A stretch of 36,940 nt of DNA from an uncultured Eisenbergiella sp. (GCA_910585455.1 CAJUEL010000044.1:1-36940); one strand, 5' to 3'; positions 23,818-32,949 are shown, numbered from the stretch's first letter. The notes: generated by a model from the sequence alone, not told the origin. Made by a program: numbers and translations.

Positions 23818-24789
23818 ATGGACAACAAGAAATGGGACGTCTATGTATACGGGGATGTGAATATCGATCTGGTCATTCCCGGGATCACAAAATTTCCCGA
23901 ACCGGGGCAGGAGGATGAGACAAAGGTCATGGAAACGATGGTGGGCGGCGGCGCGGCGCTCTTTACGCTGGGGCTGGGAAAGCTCGGACTCCATCCGGTG
24001 TTTCAGGGCAGCGTGGGGGATGATCTGTATGGGCGCTTTATTCTGGAGGAATTTACCGCGCGCCATGTGGACACACAGCTGCTGGAGGTATCCAAAACCT
24101 TAAGGACGGGCATTTCCCTAAGCTTCACCAATGAAAAGGACCGTTCCTTTCTGACCATGCGGGGGACGAATGAAAATCTGGATGTTTCCCATGTGAAGCT
24201 GGATGCGGTGGCACAGGCGAAGCATATCCATGTGACGGGCTATGCGGGCAGCAAAAACCACGATGCCTATCTGCGCTTTTTAAAAGCGGTGAAGGAAAAA
24301 ACCGATACCACCGTTTCCTTCGATCTGGGCTGGGATTCTGCGGGAGAGTGGAAAAAAGAGATTTATGAGCTGTTTGACTGGGTGGATGTGCTGTTCATGA
24401 ATGAAACAGAGGCGATTCACTACGGACGGACGGATACTGCCGAAGAGGCGGGACTTTCCTTTGCGCAGCATTGTCCGGTGGTGGTGATCAAGCTGGGTGC
24501 GAAGGGCTCTGTCGCCTTTGCGGAGGGAAGCTGTTATCACAAGGAACCTTACCGGGTGACCGCGGTGGATACCACGGGAGCGGGAGATTCCTTCAATGCG
24601 GGATTTATCTACGGCTACCTGACCGGAAGGAGCATTCCGGAATGCCTGGCCTGCGGGAACGGCTGCGGCGCGCTTTCCGTGACGGCGCTGGGCGGCAACG
24701 CGGGCTTTCCGGAGGAGGAAGGGCTGTGGGCGTTTATCCGGCAGCAGGAGAGCGGGGAAGAAAACGGAGCACAGGTTGCGGAGCGATAG
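23818..24789 (+). CDS. PfkB-family carbohydrate kinase
   Basis: This 323-residue ribokinase-like enzyme transfers phosphate from ATP to a sugar. The N-terminal signature region is VGGGAALFTLGLGKLG. The C-terminal PfkB signature DTTGAGDSFNAGF carries catalytic D257 in GAGD. Conserved WVDVLFMNETEA and VVIKLGAKGS segments are also present. The strongest ribosome-binding sequence, AAAGGGGG, is about 14 nt upstream of ATG 23818, an unusually long gap. It lies between the regulator and GH4 genes, so it probably phosphorylates a monosaccharide released from the imported glycan. The sugar is unknown. Confidence 0.88.
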   Translation: MDNKKWDVYVYGDVNIDLVIPGITKFPEPGQEDETKVMETMVGGGAALFTLGLGKLGLHPVFQGSVGDDLYGRFILEEFTARHVDTQLLEVSKTLRTGISLSFTNEKDRSFLTMRGTNENLDVSHVKLDAVAQAKHIHVTGYAGSKNHDAYLRFLKAVKEKTDTTVSFDLGWDSAGEWKKEIYELFDWVDVLFMNETEAIHYGRTDTAEEAGLSFAQHCPVVVIKLGAKGSVAFAEGSCYHKEPYRVTAVDTTGAGDSFNAGFIYGYLTGRSIPECLACGNGCGALSVTALGGNAGFPEEEGLWAFIRQQESGEENGAQVAER

Positions 24790-24816
24790 GAAACGACAGA
24801 ACGGTTGTCGTTTCCT
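24788..24816. repeat. Palindromic intergenic repeat (AGGAAACGACA type), copy 2
   Basis: AGGAAACGACA (24788-24798) and TGTCGTTTCCT (24806-24816) form an 11-bp stem with a seven-base loop, starting inside the stop codon of the PfkB gene. The arms are identical to the core of the palindrome at 2661-2693, with a different loop. No T-tract follows. Confidence 0.7.
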
Positions 24817-24853
24817 GTAACAGTGACAGATTTTTGAAAGGAGAGCATACAGG

Positions 24854-26218
24854 ATGAAAATTGCAGTGATCGGCGGCGCGGGAGTACGGACGGTTATTTT
24901 TATCAACGGTCTTCTGGCGCGTTATCAAAAGCTTCATATTGACGAGGTGGTTTTATATGATATTGACAGGGAGAAGCTTTCCGTCATCGGAAAGCTCTGC
25001 CGTCATGTGGTGGACCGCAAGCGGGAAACGCTTAAGGTGTCCGTAGCAGAGCGGCCTGAGGATGCCATCCGGGGAGCGGATTATGTTGTGACCACGCTGC
25101 GGGTGGGAGGCGATCATTCCCGCGTGGTGGATGAGAGCATCGCCTTAAGTCTGGGCGTGATCGGACAGGAAACCACCGGGGTGGGCGGCTTTTCCATGGC
25201 GGTGAGGACGATTCCGGTGCTGATGGAGTATTGCAGAATGATCCGGGAATATGCGCCCAATGCCTGGATTTTCAACTTCACAAATCCCTCCGGGCTTGTG
25301 ACACAGGCGCTGCGGAGCGCGGGCTATGACCGGGTGATCGGCATCTGTGACGCGCCCAGCAGCACGAAATTCCGTATGGCGAAGGAGCTGGGCGTGACGG
25401 AGGAGGAGCTGTATGTGGAATTTTTCGGGCTGAACCATCTTTCCTGGATCAGAAGCGTGAAGGTGAAGGGGGAAGAGCTTTTGCCGAAGCTTCTGGCGGA
25501 TGACGGCTTTTTGACGCGGATTCAGGAATTTTCCATGTTTGATCCACAGCTTCTGCGTTCCATCGGCTTTTTGCCCAACGAATATCTGTACTACTATTAT
25601 CACCGGGAAAAGGCGCTCGCCAACATTTTAAAATCCGGCGGCAACACCAGGGGAAAGACGATCGAGGATGTCAACCGGCAGATGATGGAGGAATTAAAGT
25701 CTATGGATATTGATGCGGACCCGGAAGGCGCGCTGCAGATTTTCCTGTATTACATGCAGATTCGGGAAAATTCCTATATGAGCATCGAATCCGGGCTAGA
25801 AAAGCGCCCCCTTCTGGAAAAGGGCTCTTTGGAGGTGCCGGACGGCATGGGCTATGCGGGCGTGATGCTGGACTGCATCGAGGGCATGCAGAGTGAGCAG
25901 GGAAGATATCTGGTGCTTTCCGTGGAGAATCAGGGGAGCATTCCCGGTCTTGCGGACGAGGATGTGGTGGAGACCACCTGCCTGGTGAATCAGGACGGCA
26001 TCCGCGCGGTGCGGGTGGAGGAGGTGCCGGAGCATTGTTACCTTCTGATGCGCCTGATCAAGATGTATGAAAAGAAAGCGGTGGAGGCGGTCAAAACTGG
26101 TTCCCGGGAGACGGCGATCCACGCGCTGATGCTGCATCCGCTGGTAAATTCTTATTCCCTCGCCAAAGAGTTGGTTGCAAAATACGAGGAAGCCTACGGC
26201 GGCATTTTTACAAATTAA
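24854..26218 (+). CDS. Glycoside hydrolase family 4 enzyme
   Basis: This 454-residue GH4 enzyme uses an NAD+- and divalent-metal-dependent redox mechanism. The nucleotide-binding loop VIGGAGVRT opens the protein. The active-site blocks are NFTNPSG, GICDAPSS (metal ligand C165) and FGLNHLSW (metal ligand H195). The closest named relatives by eye are 6-phospho-beta-glucosidases. No PTS is present and the importer is an ABC system, so the substrate may be unphosphorylated or phosphorylated by the neighbouring PfkB kinase. ATG 24854 follows AAAGGAG. Confidence 0.9.
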   Translation: MKIAVIGGAGVRTVIFINGLLARYQKLHIDEVVLYDIDREKLSVIGKLCRHVVDRKRETLKVSVAERPEDAIRGADYVVTTLRVGGDHSRVVDESIALSLGVIGQETTGVGGFSMAVRTIPVLMEYCRMIREYAPNAWIFNFTNPSGLVTQALRSAGYDRVIGICDAPSSTKFRMAKELGVTEEELYVEFFGLNHLSWIRSVKVKGEELLPKLLADDGFLTRIQEFSMFDPQLLRSIGFLPNEYLYYYYHREKALANILKSGGNTRGKTIEDVNRQMMEELKSMDIDADPEGALQIFLYYMQIRENSYMSIESGLEKRPLLEKGSLEVPDGMGYAGVMLDCIEGMQSEQGRYLVLSVENQGSIPGLADEDVVETTCLVNQDGIRAVRVEEVPEHCYLLMRLIKMYEKKAVEAVKTGSRETAIHALMLHPLVNSYSLAKELVAKYEEAYGGIFTN

Positions 26219-26273
26219 TAACGGTTCAGGCTTGTCCGGATTGTTACACAATTGAGCAGAGCGGAGGTTTACG

Positions 26274-27890
26274 GTGAATTTTACATTTGACGGGGCAATC
26301 CCAAAAGAGGTGCTGGAAAATTATCTTTCCAGAGCGGTGACGGCGGCGGGGCTGTTTGAGAGCGAAACGCTGGAGGATGATCTGCGCGCGATCAAAAGGC
26401 TGGGCGTGAAATTTCTGGGACGCGCTTCCGGCATCTGGTATATGATGATGGAGGATGAGGAGCATTTCCGCCTGTCGAAGGAGCTGGCGGATAAGGTTCA
26501 TGCGCAGGATCCGGAAATCATTTTACAGGCGTGTATTTTTGAAATGATCACGCAGAAAATTGAAGAGGTGGAAATTCCCGCCTATGTGCAGGAGGCCTTT
26601 GGACTTGTGCCGCAAAAGCGCTGTTTTTGCCTGAAGGATACACTGTTTTTGGAAGCGCCCTGGGGATTTATCCATAAAAGCGGCGATCCGCGCAAAAACG
26701 GCGGAATTCCCGATCTTTCCCGCGTGGAAGCGCAGATGTGGTTTTACTATCGGGCGACCCGCTATATCGACTGCGGCTATGAGGCGCTGCACATGGGACA
26801 GGTGCATCTGTATGCGGCAAACGACACGGGATTTGGAAAGACGGCAGAGCTGTTTGGAAAGATCCGCGCCTATGCGCTGCAGCATGGCAGGCGGCACAGG
26901 GTGCTCATGGATGCCCATACCCACGGGATCAACATCGCCGGAAAGCTGCTTTTTGATTATCACGCGATGCCCTTTACGGGTAAACCGATCATGGAGCGGG
27001 AAGGAACGTGCCTTGCTCTGGTGCGGGAGGGCTACAGCGAGGGCGGACAAAATCCCAACGGCTGGAGCGCGGACGTGATGCCTTATCTGATGGAATATGA
27101 CAACTGGGGCGGACTGGCGGTGGATGACCCGGCGGCATATACGAGGGAGGAGCTTGCGAAAAAGGACTGGTGGGGCTATGACCAGATCGGTTGGTTTGCC
27201 AATCAGACAGAAAGAGAGCGGAACCATTTTCTGGAATATACCTATTACTGGACGGAGGTCAATCATGTAAACGCCTATTTCGAGCTGCCCTTCCGGCGCA
27301 TGCTCAGCGATGCCGCCGTCATGATGGCGCGTCCGGACGGCAGCAGGAGCAGGCAGGAGAATTATCAGATCAATAGCCCTTTGGATGCCTGTCCCATGGG
27401 CTTTGGGCAGGAGGATGCGGCAGAGCGGCTTTGGAAGCGGGGACATGCGCTGCGCAGGCTTGCCGGAAATCCGGAGCAGCTGATCCGTTACGGGGCACAG
27501 GAGGAATACGATCCGGAAACAGGGCTTAAGCTGCCGGAGGAGGTCGTGGTCTACGGAAGCTTTCAGCCTTATGTGGGCGCTGCGCTGAATGATTCCAACA
27601 GCGCCGTCACGCGGATGTATTATGTGGGAAATAACACCTATACGCTTTCCGTGGTGATCCCCTTTGCAGGGGAGTATGATTATGCGGTTTCTGTCTGCGG
27701 CACGCTTTCGGCGACATACTGTACGGATCGTTTTCCGAGAAGCGGTTCCGGCCCGAAGGGACATTTTCAAACGGAACGGGATAACAGTGTGGTATGCTTT
27801 TCCTTCTCTTATCCCAGGGCACAGGTTACGGTTTCGATTGTCTGCTGGGAGGAAGAAACACAGCAGTTTGTGAAAAAGAGGTGTCAGTAG
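26274..27890 (+). CDS. Unrecognised 538-residue protein in the glycan operon
   Basis: I do not recognise a family. The GTG start at 26274 follows GGAGG at 6-nt spacing. There is no signal peptide. Residues 1-400 alternate in a way that suggests a TIM barrel: AIKRLGVKFLGRASGIWYMM, a helix-rich stretch, then VLMDAHTHGIN and DVMPYLMEYDNWGG, where acidic and histidine residues cluster near strand ends. Aromatic-rich segments (EYTYYWTEVNH) suggest sugar binding. The last ~100 residues look like a small beta-sandwich. The gene is the last of the kinase-GH4 operon and is followed by a terminator. A glycosidase or epimerase role is possible but unproven. Confidence 0.75.
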   Translation: MNFTFDGAIPKEVLENYLSRAVTAAGLFESETLEDDLRAIKRLGVKFLGRASGIWYMMMEDEEHFRLSKELADKVHAQDPEIILQACIFEMITQKIEEVEIPAYVQEAFGLVPQKRCFCLKDTLFLEAPWGFIHKSGDPRKNGGIPDLSRVEAQMWFYYRATRYIDCGYEALHMGQVHLYAANDTGFGKTAELFGKIRAYALQHGRRHRVLMDAHTHGINIAGKLLFDYHAMPFTGKPIMEREGTCLALVREGYSEGGQNPNGWSADVMPYLMEYDNWGGLAVDDPAAYTREELAKKDWWGYDQIGWFANQTERERNHFLEYTYYWTEVNHVNAYFELPFRRMLSDAAVMMARPDGSRSRQENYQINSPLDACPMGFGQEDAAERLWKRGHALRRLAGNPEQLIRYGAQEEYDPETGLKLPEEVVVYGSFQPYVGAALNDSNSAVTRMYYVGNNTYTLSVVIPFAGEYDYAVSVCGTLSATYCTDRFPRSGSGPKGHFQTERDNSVVCFSFSYPRAQVTVSIVCWEEETQQFVKKRCQ

Positions 27891-27971
27891 GAAGAACGGA
27901 CGATGTGCGTCTGTCGCCGTGATATCGATATCAGGCAGGCATACGGAAAAAGAATACGCAAATTGCGCAGG

Positions 27972-28008
27972 AAAAAGGCATTGGAATGTAACTCCAATGC
28001 CTTTTTTT
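27972..28008. terminator. Bidirectional intrinsic terminator
   Basis: GGCATTGGA (27977-27985) and TCCAATGCC (27993-28001) form a 9-bp stem, extended by A:T pairs. It is flanked by AAAAA on the left and TTTTTTT on the right, so it works on both strands. It ends the glycan operon and the convergent wall-protein gene, whose stop codon is at 28012. Confidence 0.9.
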
Positions 28009-28011
28009 CCT

Positions 28012-31000
28012 TTATACGCCTGTTTTATTTTCCAGTGCTTCATTTCCCTGCTTTTTGCGGGATCGTGTGACATATAACGCGCACAGGGCGGTCAGTGATC
28101 CCAGCATCAGCGCCATCCACAGGGCGGATTGACTTTCATCGCCGGTCATGGGAGCCAGCGGGGGATCCTCATCCAGAATATATACATATTCCTCATTATC
28201 CGGATCCCAGATCCTGATGTAGGTTTTGGGCACGCCGTCCTCCCAGATCGTAATTCTGTCCGGGCTGTCCGGATCATTCGGATCAGGAAGTTCGGTGGGA
28301 TAGCCGGGGTTCTCCGGATCTTCTGTGGTGGTTTCGGTCTCCTCCGTCGTGGTTTCGGTTTCTTTGGGCCAGGTTTGGGGAGTCTCCGATTCCTCTTCGG
28401 GCGGCGTTTCTGACTCTTCCGGTGTTGTTCCGGGATTTTCGGGCGGCGGCGGAAGCTCTTCCGGAGGAGGCGTTGGCTTATCCGGAGCAGAGTCCTCCCG
28501 ATAGTAACGCAGAATGATAATCTGCTGTCCGTCCTCCGTTGCGACAGCCCACTGCTTATTTATAATACTGCTGTATTGCCCGGCGTCGTTCAGTTCGCCA
28601 TAGACAACGCTGTGCCAGGCATACCGTCTGGAGCCATAATCCAGGATACGGTCACTTACCTCTCCCTGATGAATGGAACCCAGCGGGGCACGGATTTGTG
28701 TTACCGGGCGGATTCCCTCAAGGGTGTAAATGTATTGGCTGCTGTCGGCAAGGGTTCCGCCGGCAGAGGAGGGAGATGCCGCAAGGCGGGAATCGTTTCG
28801 CGCTGCGGAAACAGTTTCGGATGGATTCCCTGTGTTATCCTTTGATTCTGTTTCGCCGCCATCAGGATTTTCCTCTATATCGCCGCCGTCAAAGCCGGGA
28901 CGTCGGTAGTAGTATTCATGAATGATATTATAATAGCCGCCCACCTCCCGATAATACCGCAGGATAATGATCTGATCGCCGTCTTTCGTCGCTTTCACCG
29001 AGCTCCAGGAGGTATCCGGACGATAGAGATAACCGTTGAGGGTATATCCATCCAGAGGATTACCGGTGACCTGGTCGCCTTGGGTATTGTCGCCTGGCAG
29101 CAATACGCCATATTGAGGACGTTGATCATGGGTGTAGGTGTAATGCTTGCCATCCACATCGAAATTGGTGGGCGCAGTGATTAACGGCTCGCCCGTTGCG
29201 GTGTAGGAATGTCCGATCTGTCCTTCTCTGTCTATGACCTCACTGATTCCTTCCCGGTGGTCACCGGCTTCATCCCGCAGATAGTATACATGGATAACCT
29301 TATAACCTCCCTGTATCTCCTGTGGAACCTCGCGGTAATAGCGCAGAATGATAATATTGCTGCCGTCCGGCGTGACATCGGCACGGTTCATTTGCGGATT
29401 GACGGTATAGCTGCGCCTGATATTGTCAAAGCCGAGACCGTCTCCTGTGGTAAGGATTCCATCGGAGCCCGTCGCCGTTGCTCTGGAATCGGCGGCATGG
29501 GATGCCGGTTTTGCGGATAAATCCGGTTTTGCCGGGGCAGTTGCAGTCTCTTCTTCGGTTTCCGGTAAAGCTTCCTCATCTTCGGGAGCTTCGTCGGGAG
29601 AGATGCTCCCCTCTTCCGTGTCCGGGGTTTCTTCCGTCGTATTGCCGGTCTGTTCGACCGTGCTTTCTGTTTCCTCTGTGGACGCTTCTGTTTCCTCCCT
29701 GGAAGTGTCCGGCTCATTTTCAGACGATGTATCTTCTGCCGGTGATACAACCGAAGTGGATTCGTCATCGTTTTCGTCCAGGACACTGGAAGTTTCGGCT
29801 GGAACCGTTGGCTTTGTGTCCGGATCAGTATCGATATCTGATATATCGTTTTTGCTGAAATAGGCAGGCTGTCCGGTTGGGCTGTCAGGGTTTTGACTTT
29901 CATCAGCCGGTTCATTTTCCAAAGAAGGCTCTGTCTCTGTCCCGGCTTCCGTGGAGACGGATGAAGTCTGCTCCTGCGTTTCAGGCTCTGCTGTCTCTGC
30001 CGGTGAGGAAGATTCTGCGCCGGTTTCCGGAGGATCGGCAGAGGGCTGTGTTTGCGTTTCGGGTTCTGTGACATCAGCCGGGGAAGATGCTTCGATGCTG
30101 CTTTCCGTGCTGTCTGCCGTTGTTTCTTCTGTTGCTTCTGTTGCCCCGGCAGTATCATCGGGGGACGTTTCCGGTTCTTCTGTCTCCGAAGAGGTTTCTG
30201 TCGTGGTTTCCGTCATTGTTTCTGTTTCCGTCAAAGCTTCTTCTTCGGCAGAAAGGGCATCGGATTGGCTGTTTACGCTCTGCGTGACATCCACTGTGCC
30301 GTAGCCTTCGCTGAAATGCGTGTACTCGTAGGCCTTGCCGTCAACGGAAAACATCGGCTCCTGGTCGATATCCAATGCCTGATAGAACTCATCCAGCGGA
30401 CGCCCGCGCACATATTTCATTTCGCTGCTGCCTTCATAGCGGTAATTGCCATTTGATTCTTTCAGGTAATATTCGTGGATATAGCGATAACCGCCGTCGC
30501 CCGTGGAAAATGCGTTGGTAAACTTTATCGTAGCGCTGGGAGAACCCTGCGCCGGACCATTCACGGAGGAGCTGTCTGTATAAACCATCTGGAAGGGCTC
30601 GGGTAGCTCGTTGGTCGGTCTGACGGTATAAGTACCGGCGCCGGGAAGGTCAATGTAGCCGTTTTCTCCGGCATGCAGCGTGACAGTTTTCAGGACCGTG
30701 TTATTTTGCGCTACTTCAAAGGTGTAGTCACGGCCATGGTCGTCAGCGTTATCCAGACACTTCGGCTTGCTAATGGTAAGCCTGCGCGGTCCGTGCGTGA
30801 TAATTTCAGAGGATTGGCCCGCCTCGGTAATGCTCACGGCACAGCCGACAATCTCCATGGTAAAGCCGTCCGCCTGATCGGTGTCAACGGTTTCGGTAAT
30901 CGTATAGGTCCCCTTTTGCAAACCGTTCAACCTGATCTTCTGGCCGGCTTTGAGGGAAATCGTTGCCGATTTGTCATTACCCGCAATCTGCAGGATATTA

Positions 31001-32592
31001 CCATCGCTTAACGGGTTTCCGTCAGGATCCGTGACCGTGCAGCTGGCAAAGGATTTATCGCTGGCAGCGACAGTGTAATGGTAAACAAGCTCATTGGCGC
31101 CTTCGTTGTTGTCCGGGTCCTTTTCAAAAATCATCCAGCCGCTTAAGTCCACCGTTTTGGTAGTGGGGCTTCCGAAGGGGTTGGTACAGCTGCTGGTCAC
31201 TTCCTTTTCGGCATATTCTTTCCAGGAAACGCCGATTTTTTTAGCTGTCGCGTCGTTGACGCCGGTGATGGAAAAATACAGCTTTTTATCCGCGCTTAAC
31301 ACGATATCCGGTGCGTTTCGGGGGGTGTATGACAAAGAACCCTGAAAAGGCGTGGAATTTGTATAGCCGCCCAGACGATTCACATATTGGCCATCATCTG
31401 TGGATACTCCATAATAAAAGTTTTTATAGGTGATGGAATTTGTCAGCTTGTTGCCGTTTCCGTTATACAGCGGTCCAAAGCCCGTAAGGATTACATAATC
31501 GGCGTTGCTGGAAGCGGTGAAGCTCTTCCATGAACGACTATCCGTATAGGACAATGCGGATGAACGCGTGTTTATGGTCTGGATCAGCTGTTGCTGTGTG
31601 GTGGTTAATGTATAGCCGCTCCTGCCGCCGTAGGTATGCTCCGTTACGGTGTAATCACCCTTGGGCAGATCGTCAATCACATATTGTTCGCCGGAATCAA
31701 CGCGAAAAATTCTGGGAGTGAACGCTACATTGTCATTGGAATTGCCCAAGGCCCGGTCGAGACGGTAATAATGTGTCGCCCCATCTCCGGTCGTACCGCC
31801 CGCCGTGACGGTCAGCCTGCCGGGATTGCCGTTAATATGAAAATGACCGATGGCGGTTCCGTCCGCGGCCACCGGAACATGCTCTGTCCGTGGACCGACC
31901 AGAATGGAATAACCGTCCGGCGCTCTCAGCTCTTCGATGGTATAAATGCCTGCGGACAGTCCGCTGAAAACCTTCTTTGTGTCATCCGGCGCAAGGCAGA
32001 AATATTCATCCAGAGGCTTTATAACCGTATGATGACCGGGATACGGCTCGTTGTAAATGTGAAACCAGGTGGCGGTGGTCAGAGGCGTATTCCCGTTATT
32101 GATTTTGGACGGTCTCCAGATGGTGATTTCAGCATTGTTTTTCAGCTGGATCTGATGTGCCTTGGAACCCAGCATCAATGCCTGCGTGGTACACAGGCTG
32201 CCGCTCATGTTGTAATCCTTGCCGTCCTCGCTGATCTGTATGTCATCCGTCAGCTCGGTCACCGTTACGTTAAAAGGTCCGGAGGAGTACAGCGTGGTTT
32301 CCCATTTTCCATTCTGGTCAGGGAGGGTAACGGTAGCATTGATGGGGACCTCTGTTTTTTGCCCGTTATGATCTATTTCGGTTCTTGTGCCGTTGATCAA
32401 AAATGTATAGGTTTGGTCTTTGGCGGTAGCCGGCGTGTTATCCGCAAACGCTTTCTGGATGAGCAGAGAATAGGAACCGCTGGTTTCCCAGCCATCGGAG
32501 TTTGCCAGAACCATTGTTCCTATAGCCAGTGTGACCATCAAAAGCAGAATAACGGCGCCGAAAATTCGTTTTTTTCTTTTTCCAACATCCAT
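28012..32592 (-). CDS. Large SpaA/Cna-B-like cell-wall-anchored protein
   Basis: This predicted 1,526-residue surface protein starts with a signal/membrane segment (about 5-32). Several SpaA/Cna-B-like domains follow (about 40-690), with markers such as GIYTIEELRAPDGY and GDYTVTEHTYGG; the lysine/glutamate pattern suggests intramolecular isopeptide bonds. Three repeat domains start with GGYxxIHxYYL and end with IIILRYYRE (ends near 1083, 1212 and 1361). The first is split by a Thr/Ser/Glu/Pro stalk of about 270 residues (778-1046), and the third has a 45-residue low-complexity insert. A Pro/Glu/Thr-rich stalk leads to PLAPMTGDE, a hydrophobic segment and a basic tail, a variant LPXTG signal. 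ATG 32592 is preferred: AGGAAGGAG lies 11 nt upstream, whereas ATG 32616 has no ribosome binding site. No sortase is nearby. Confidence 0.88.
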   Translation of the reverse strand: MDVGKRKKRIFGAVILLLMVTLAIGTMVLANSDGWETSGSYSLLIQKAFADNTPATAKDQTYTFLINGTRTEIDHNGQKTEVPINATVTLPDQNGKWETTLYSSGPFNVTVTELTDDIQISEDGKDYNMSGSLCTTQALMLGSKAHQIQLKNNAEITIWRPSKINNGNTPLTTATWFHIYNEPYPGHHTVIKPLDEYFCLAPDDTKKVFSGLSAGIYTIEELRAPDGYSILVGPRTEHVPVAADGTAIGHFHINGNPGRLTVTAGGTTGDGATHYYRLDRALGNSNDNVAFTPRIFRVDSGEQYVIDDLPKGDYTVTEHTYGGRSGYTLTTTQQQLIQTINTRSSALSYTDSRSWKSFTASSNADYVILTGFGPLYNGNGNKLTNSITYKNFYYGVSTDDGQYVNRLGGYTNSTPFQGSLSYTPRNAPDIVLSADKKLYFSITGVNDATAKKIGVSWKEYAEKEVTSSCTNPFGSPTTKTVDLSGWMIFEKDPDNNEGANELVYHYTVAASDKSFASCTVTDPDGNPLSDGNILQIAGNDKSATISLKAGQKIRLNGLQKGTYTITETVDTDQADGFTMEIVGCAVSITEAGQSSEIITHGPRRLTISKPKCLDNADDHGRDYTFEVAQNNTVLKTVTLHAGENGYIDLPGAGTYTVRPTNELPEPFQMVYTDSSSVNGPAQGSPSATIKFTNAFSTGDGGYRYIHEYYLKESNGNYRYEGSSEMKYVRGRPLDEFYQALDIDQEPMFSVDGKAYEYTHFSEGYGTVDVTQSVNSQSDALSAEEEALTETETMTETTTETSSETEEPETSPDDTAGATEATEETTADSTESSIEASSPADVTEPETQTQPSADPPETGAESSSPAETAEPETQEQTSSVSTEAGTETEPSLENEPADESQNPDSPTGQPAYFSKNDISDIDTDPDTKPTVPAETSSVLDENDDESTSVVSPAEDTSSENEPDTSREETEASTEETESTVEQTGNTTEETPDTEEGSISPDEAPEDEEALPETEEETATAPAKPDLSAKPASHAADSRATATGSDGILTTGDGLGFDNIRRSYTVNPQMNRADVTPDGSNIIILRYYREVPQEIQGGYKVIHVYYLRDEAGDHREGISEVIDREGQIGHSYTATGEPLITAPTNFDVDGKHYTYTHDQRPQYGVLLPGDNTQGDQVTGNPLDGYTLNGYLYRPDTSWSSVKATKDGDQIIILRYYREVGGYYNIIHEYYYRRPGFDGGDIEENPDGGETESKDNTGNPSETVSAARNDSRLAASPSSAGGTLADSSQYIYTLEGIRPVTQIRAPLGSIHQGEVSDRILDYGSRRYAWHSVVYGELNDAGQYSSIINKQWAVATEDGQQIIILRYYREDSAPDKPTPPPEELPPPPENPGTTPEESETPPEEESETPQTWPKETETTTEETETTTEDPENPGYPTELPDPNDPDSPDRITIWEDGVPKTYIRIWDPDNEEYVYILDEDPPLAPMTGDESQSALWMALMLGSLTALCALYVTRSRKKQGNEALENKTGV
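29455..30265 (-). repeat. Thr/Ser/Glu-rich low-complexity stalk coding region
   Basis: About 270 codons are dominated by Glu, Thr, Ser and Pro, with recurring units such as TETTTETSSETEEPE and AESSSPAETAEPETQ. It lies inside the first GGY...YYRE repeat of the wall protein, not between domains. Long antisense frames here are composition artefacts. Confidence 0.8.
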
Positions 32593-32654
32593 TTTTGATG
32601 TTTCTCCTTCCTGCATATTTGAGCGTTGATTTTGGATATGTATACCTTCAAAAT

Positions 32655-32683
32655 ATTATATATTTTGCGAAAATGGCTGTCAA
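32655..32683 (-). promoter_or_regulatory. Consensus promoter of the wall-protein gene
   Basis: On the minus strand, TTGACA (32683-32678), a 17-nt spacer and TATAAT (32660-32655) match the sigma-A consensus at every position. The leader is short, about 56 nt, and contains no riboswitch-like sequence. Strong expression, unless repressed, is expected. Confidence 0.9.
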
Positions 32684-32843
32684 GCATTACAAATCGCGAA
32701 ACAGGGAATCAATTTCCAATCTGCAACAGGAAGCGATGAACCGCTGGGAGTGAAAAAGGATTCCCCTGATTGTGAAAACGACGTAATGACGCCGTGGACA
32801 GCAACTGTGCATAGATTTTTTTGAAAAATCGGAGAAAGCACCC

Positions 32844-32872
32844 TTGTAAAACAGCATATTGCGTGATATTAT
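32844..32872 (+). promoter_or_regulatory. Promoter of the AP2-protein gene
   Basis: TTGTAA (32844-32849), 17 nt, TATTAT (32867-32872). It is divergent from the wall-protein promoter, with about 160 bp between the two -35 boxes. That gap (32684-32843) contains no ORF and no other recognised element. Confidence 0.55.
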
Positions 32873-32895
32873 TTGATATAAGATAAGGGACCGAC

Positions 32896-32918
32896 TGTGA
32901 AAAAGCACATTTTTCACA
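32896..32918 (+). other. Leader hairpin of the AP2-protein gene
   Basis: TGTGAAAAA (32896-32904) pairs with TTTTTCACA (32910-32918), 9 bp with a five-base loop. It lies between the promoter and the GGGAGG ribosome binding site, in a leader of about 70 nt. Function unknown. Confidence 0.5.
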
Positions 32919-32949
32919 AAGCGGTTTGTTATTCTCTGGGAGGAATGGC

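Noticed and set aside
26523..28073. 516-codon antisense frame over the unrecognised 538-residue gene
   Set aside because: It runs through the bidirectional terminator and into the wall-protein gene, and has no start signal. The plus-strand frame has GGAGG-GTG and operon context.
29388..30158. Frames on both strands within the Thr/Ser/Glu stalk
   Set aside because: Low-complexity composition keeps several frames open. Only the minus-strand frame connects to a signal peptide and anchor.
32617..32690. A further c-di-GMP riboswitch in the wall-protein leader
   Set aside because: The leader is only about 56 nt and lacks GCAAA, a GAAA stem or GACGCAAAGC on the minus strand.
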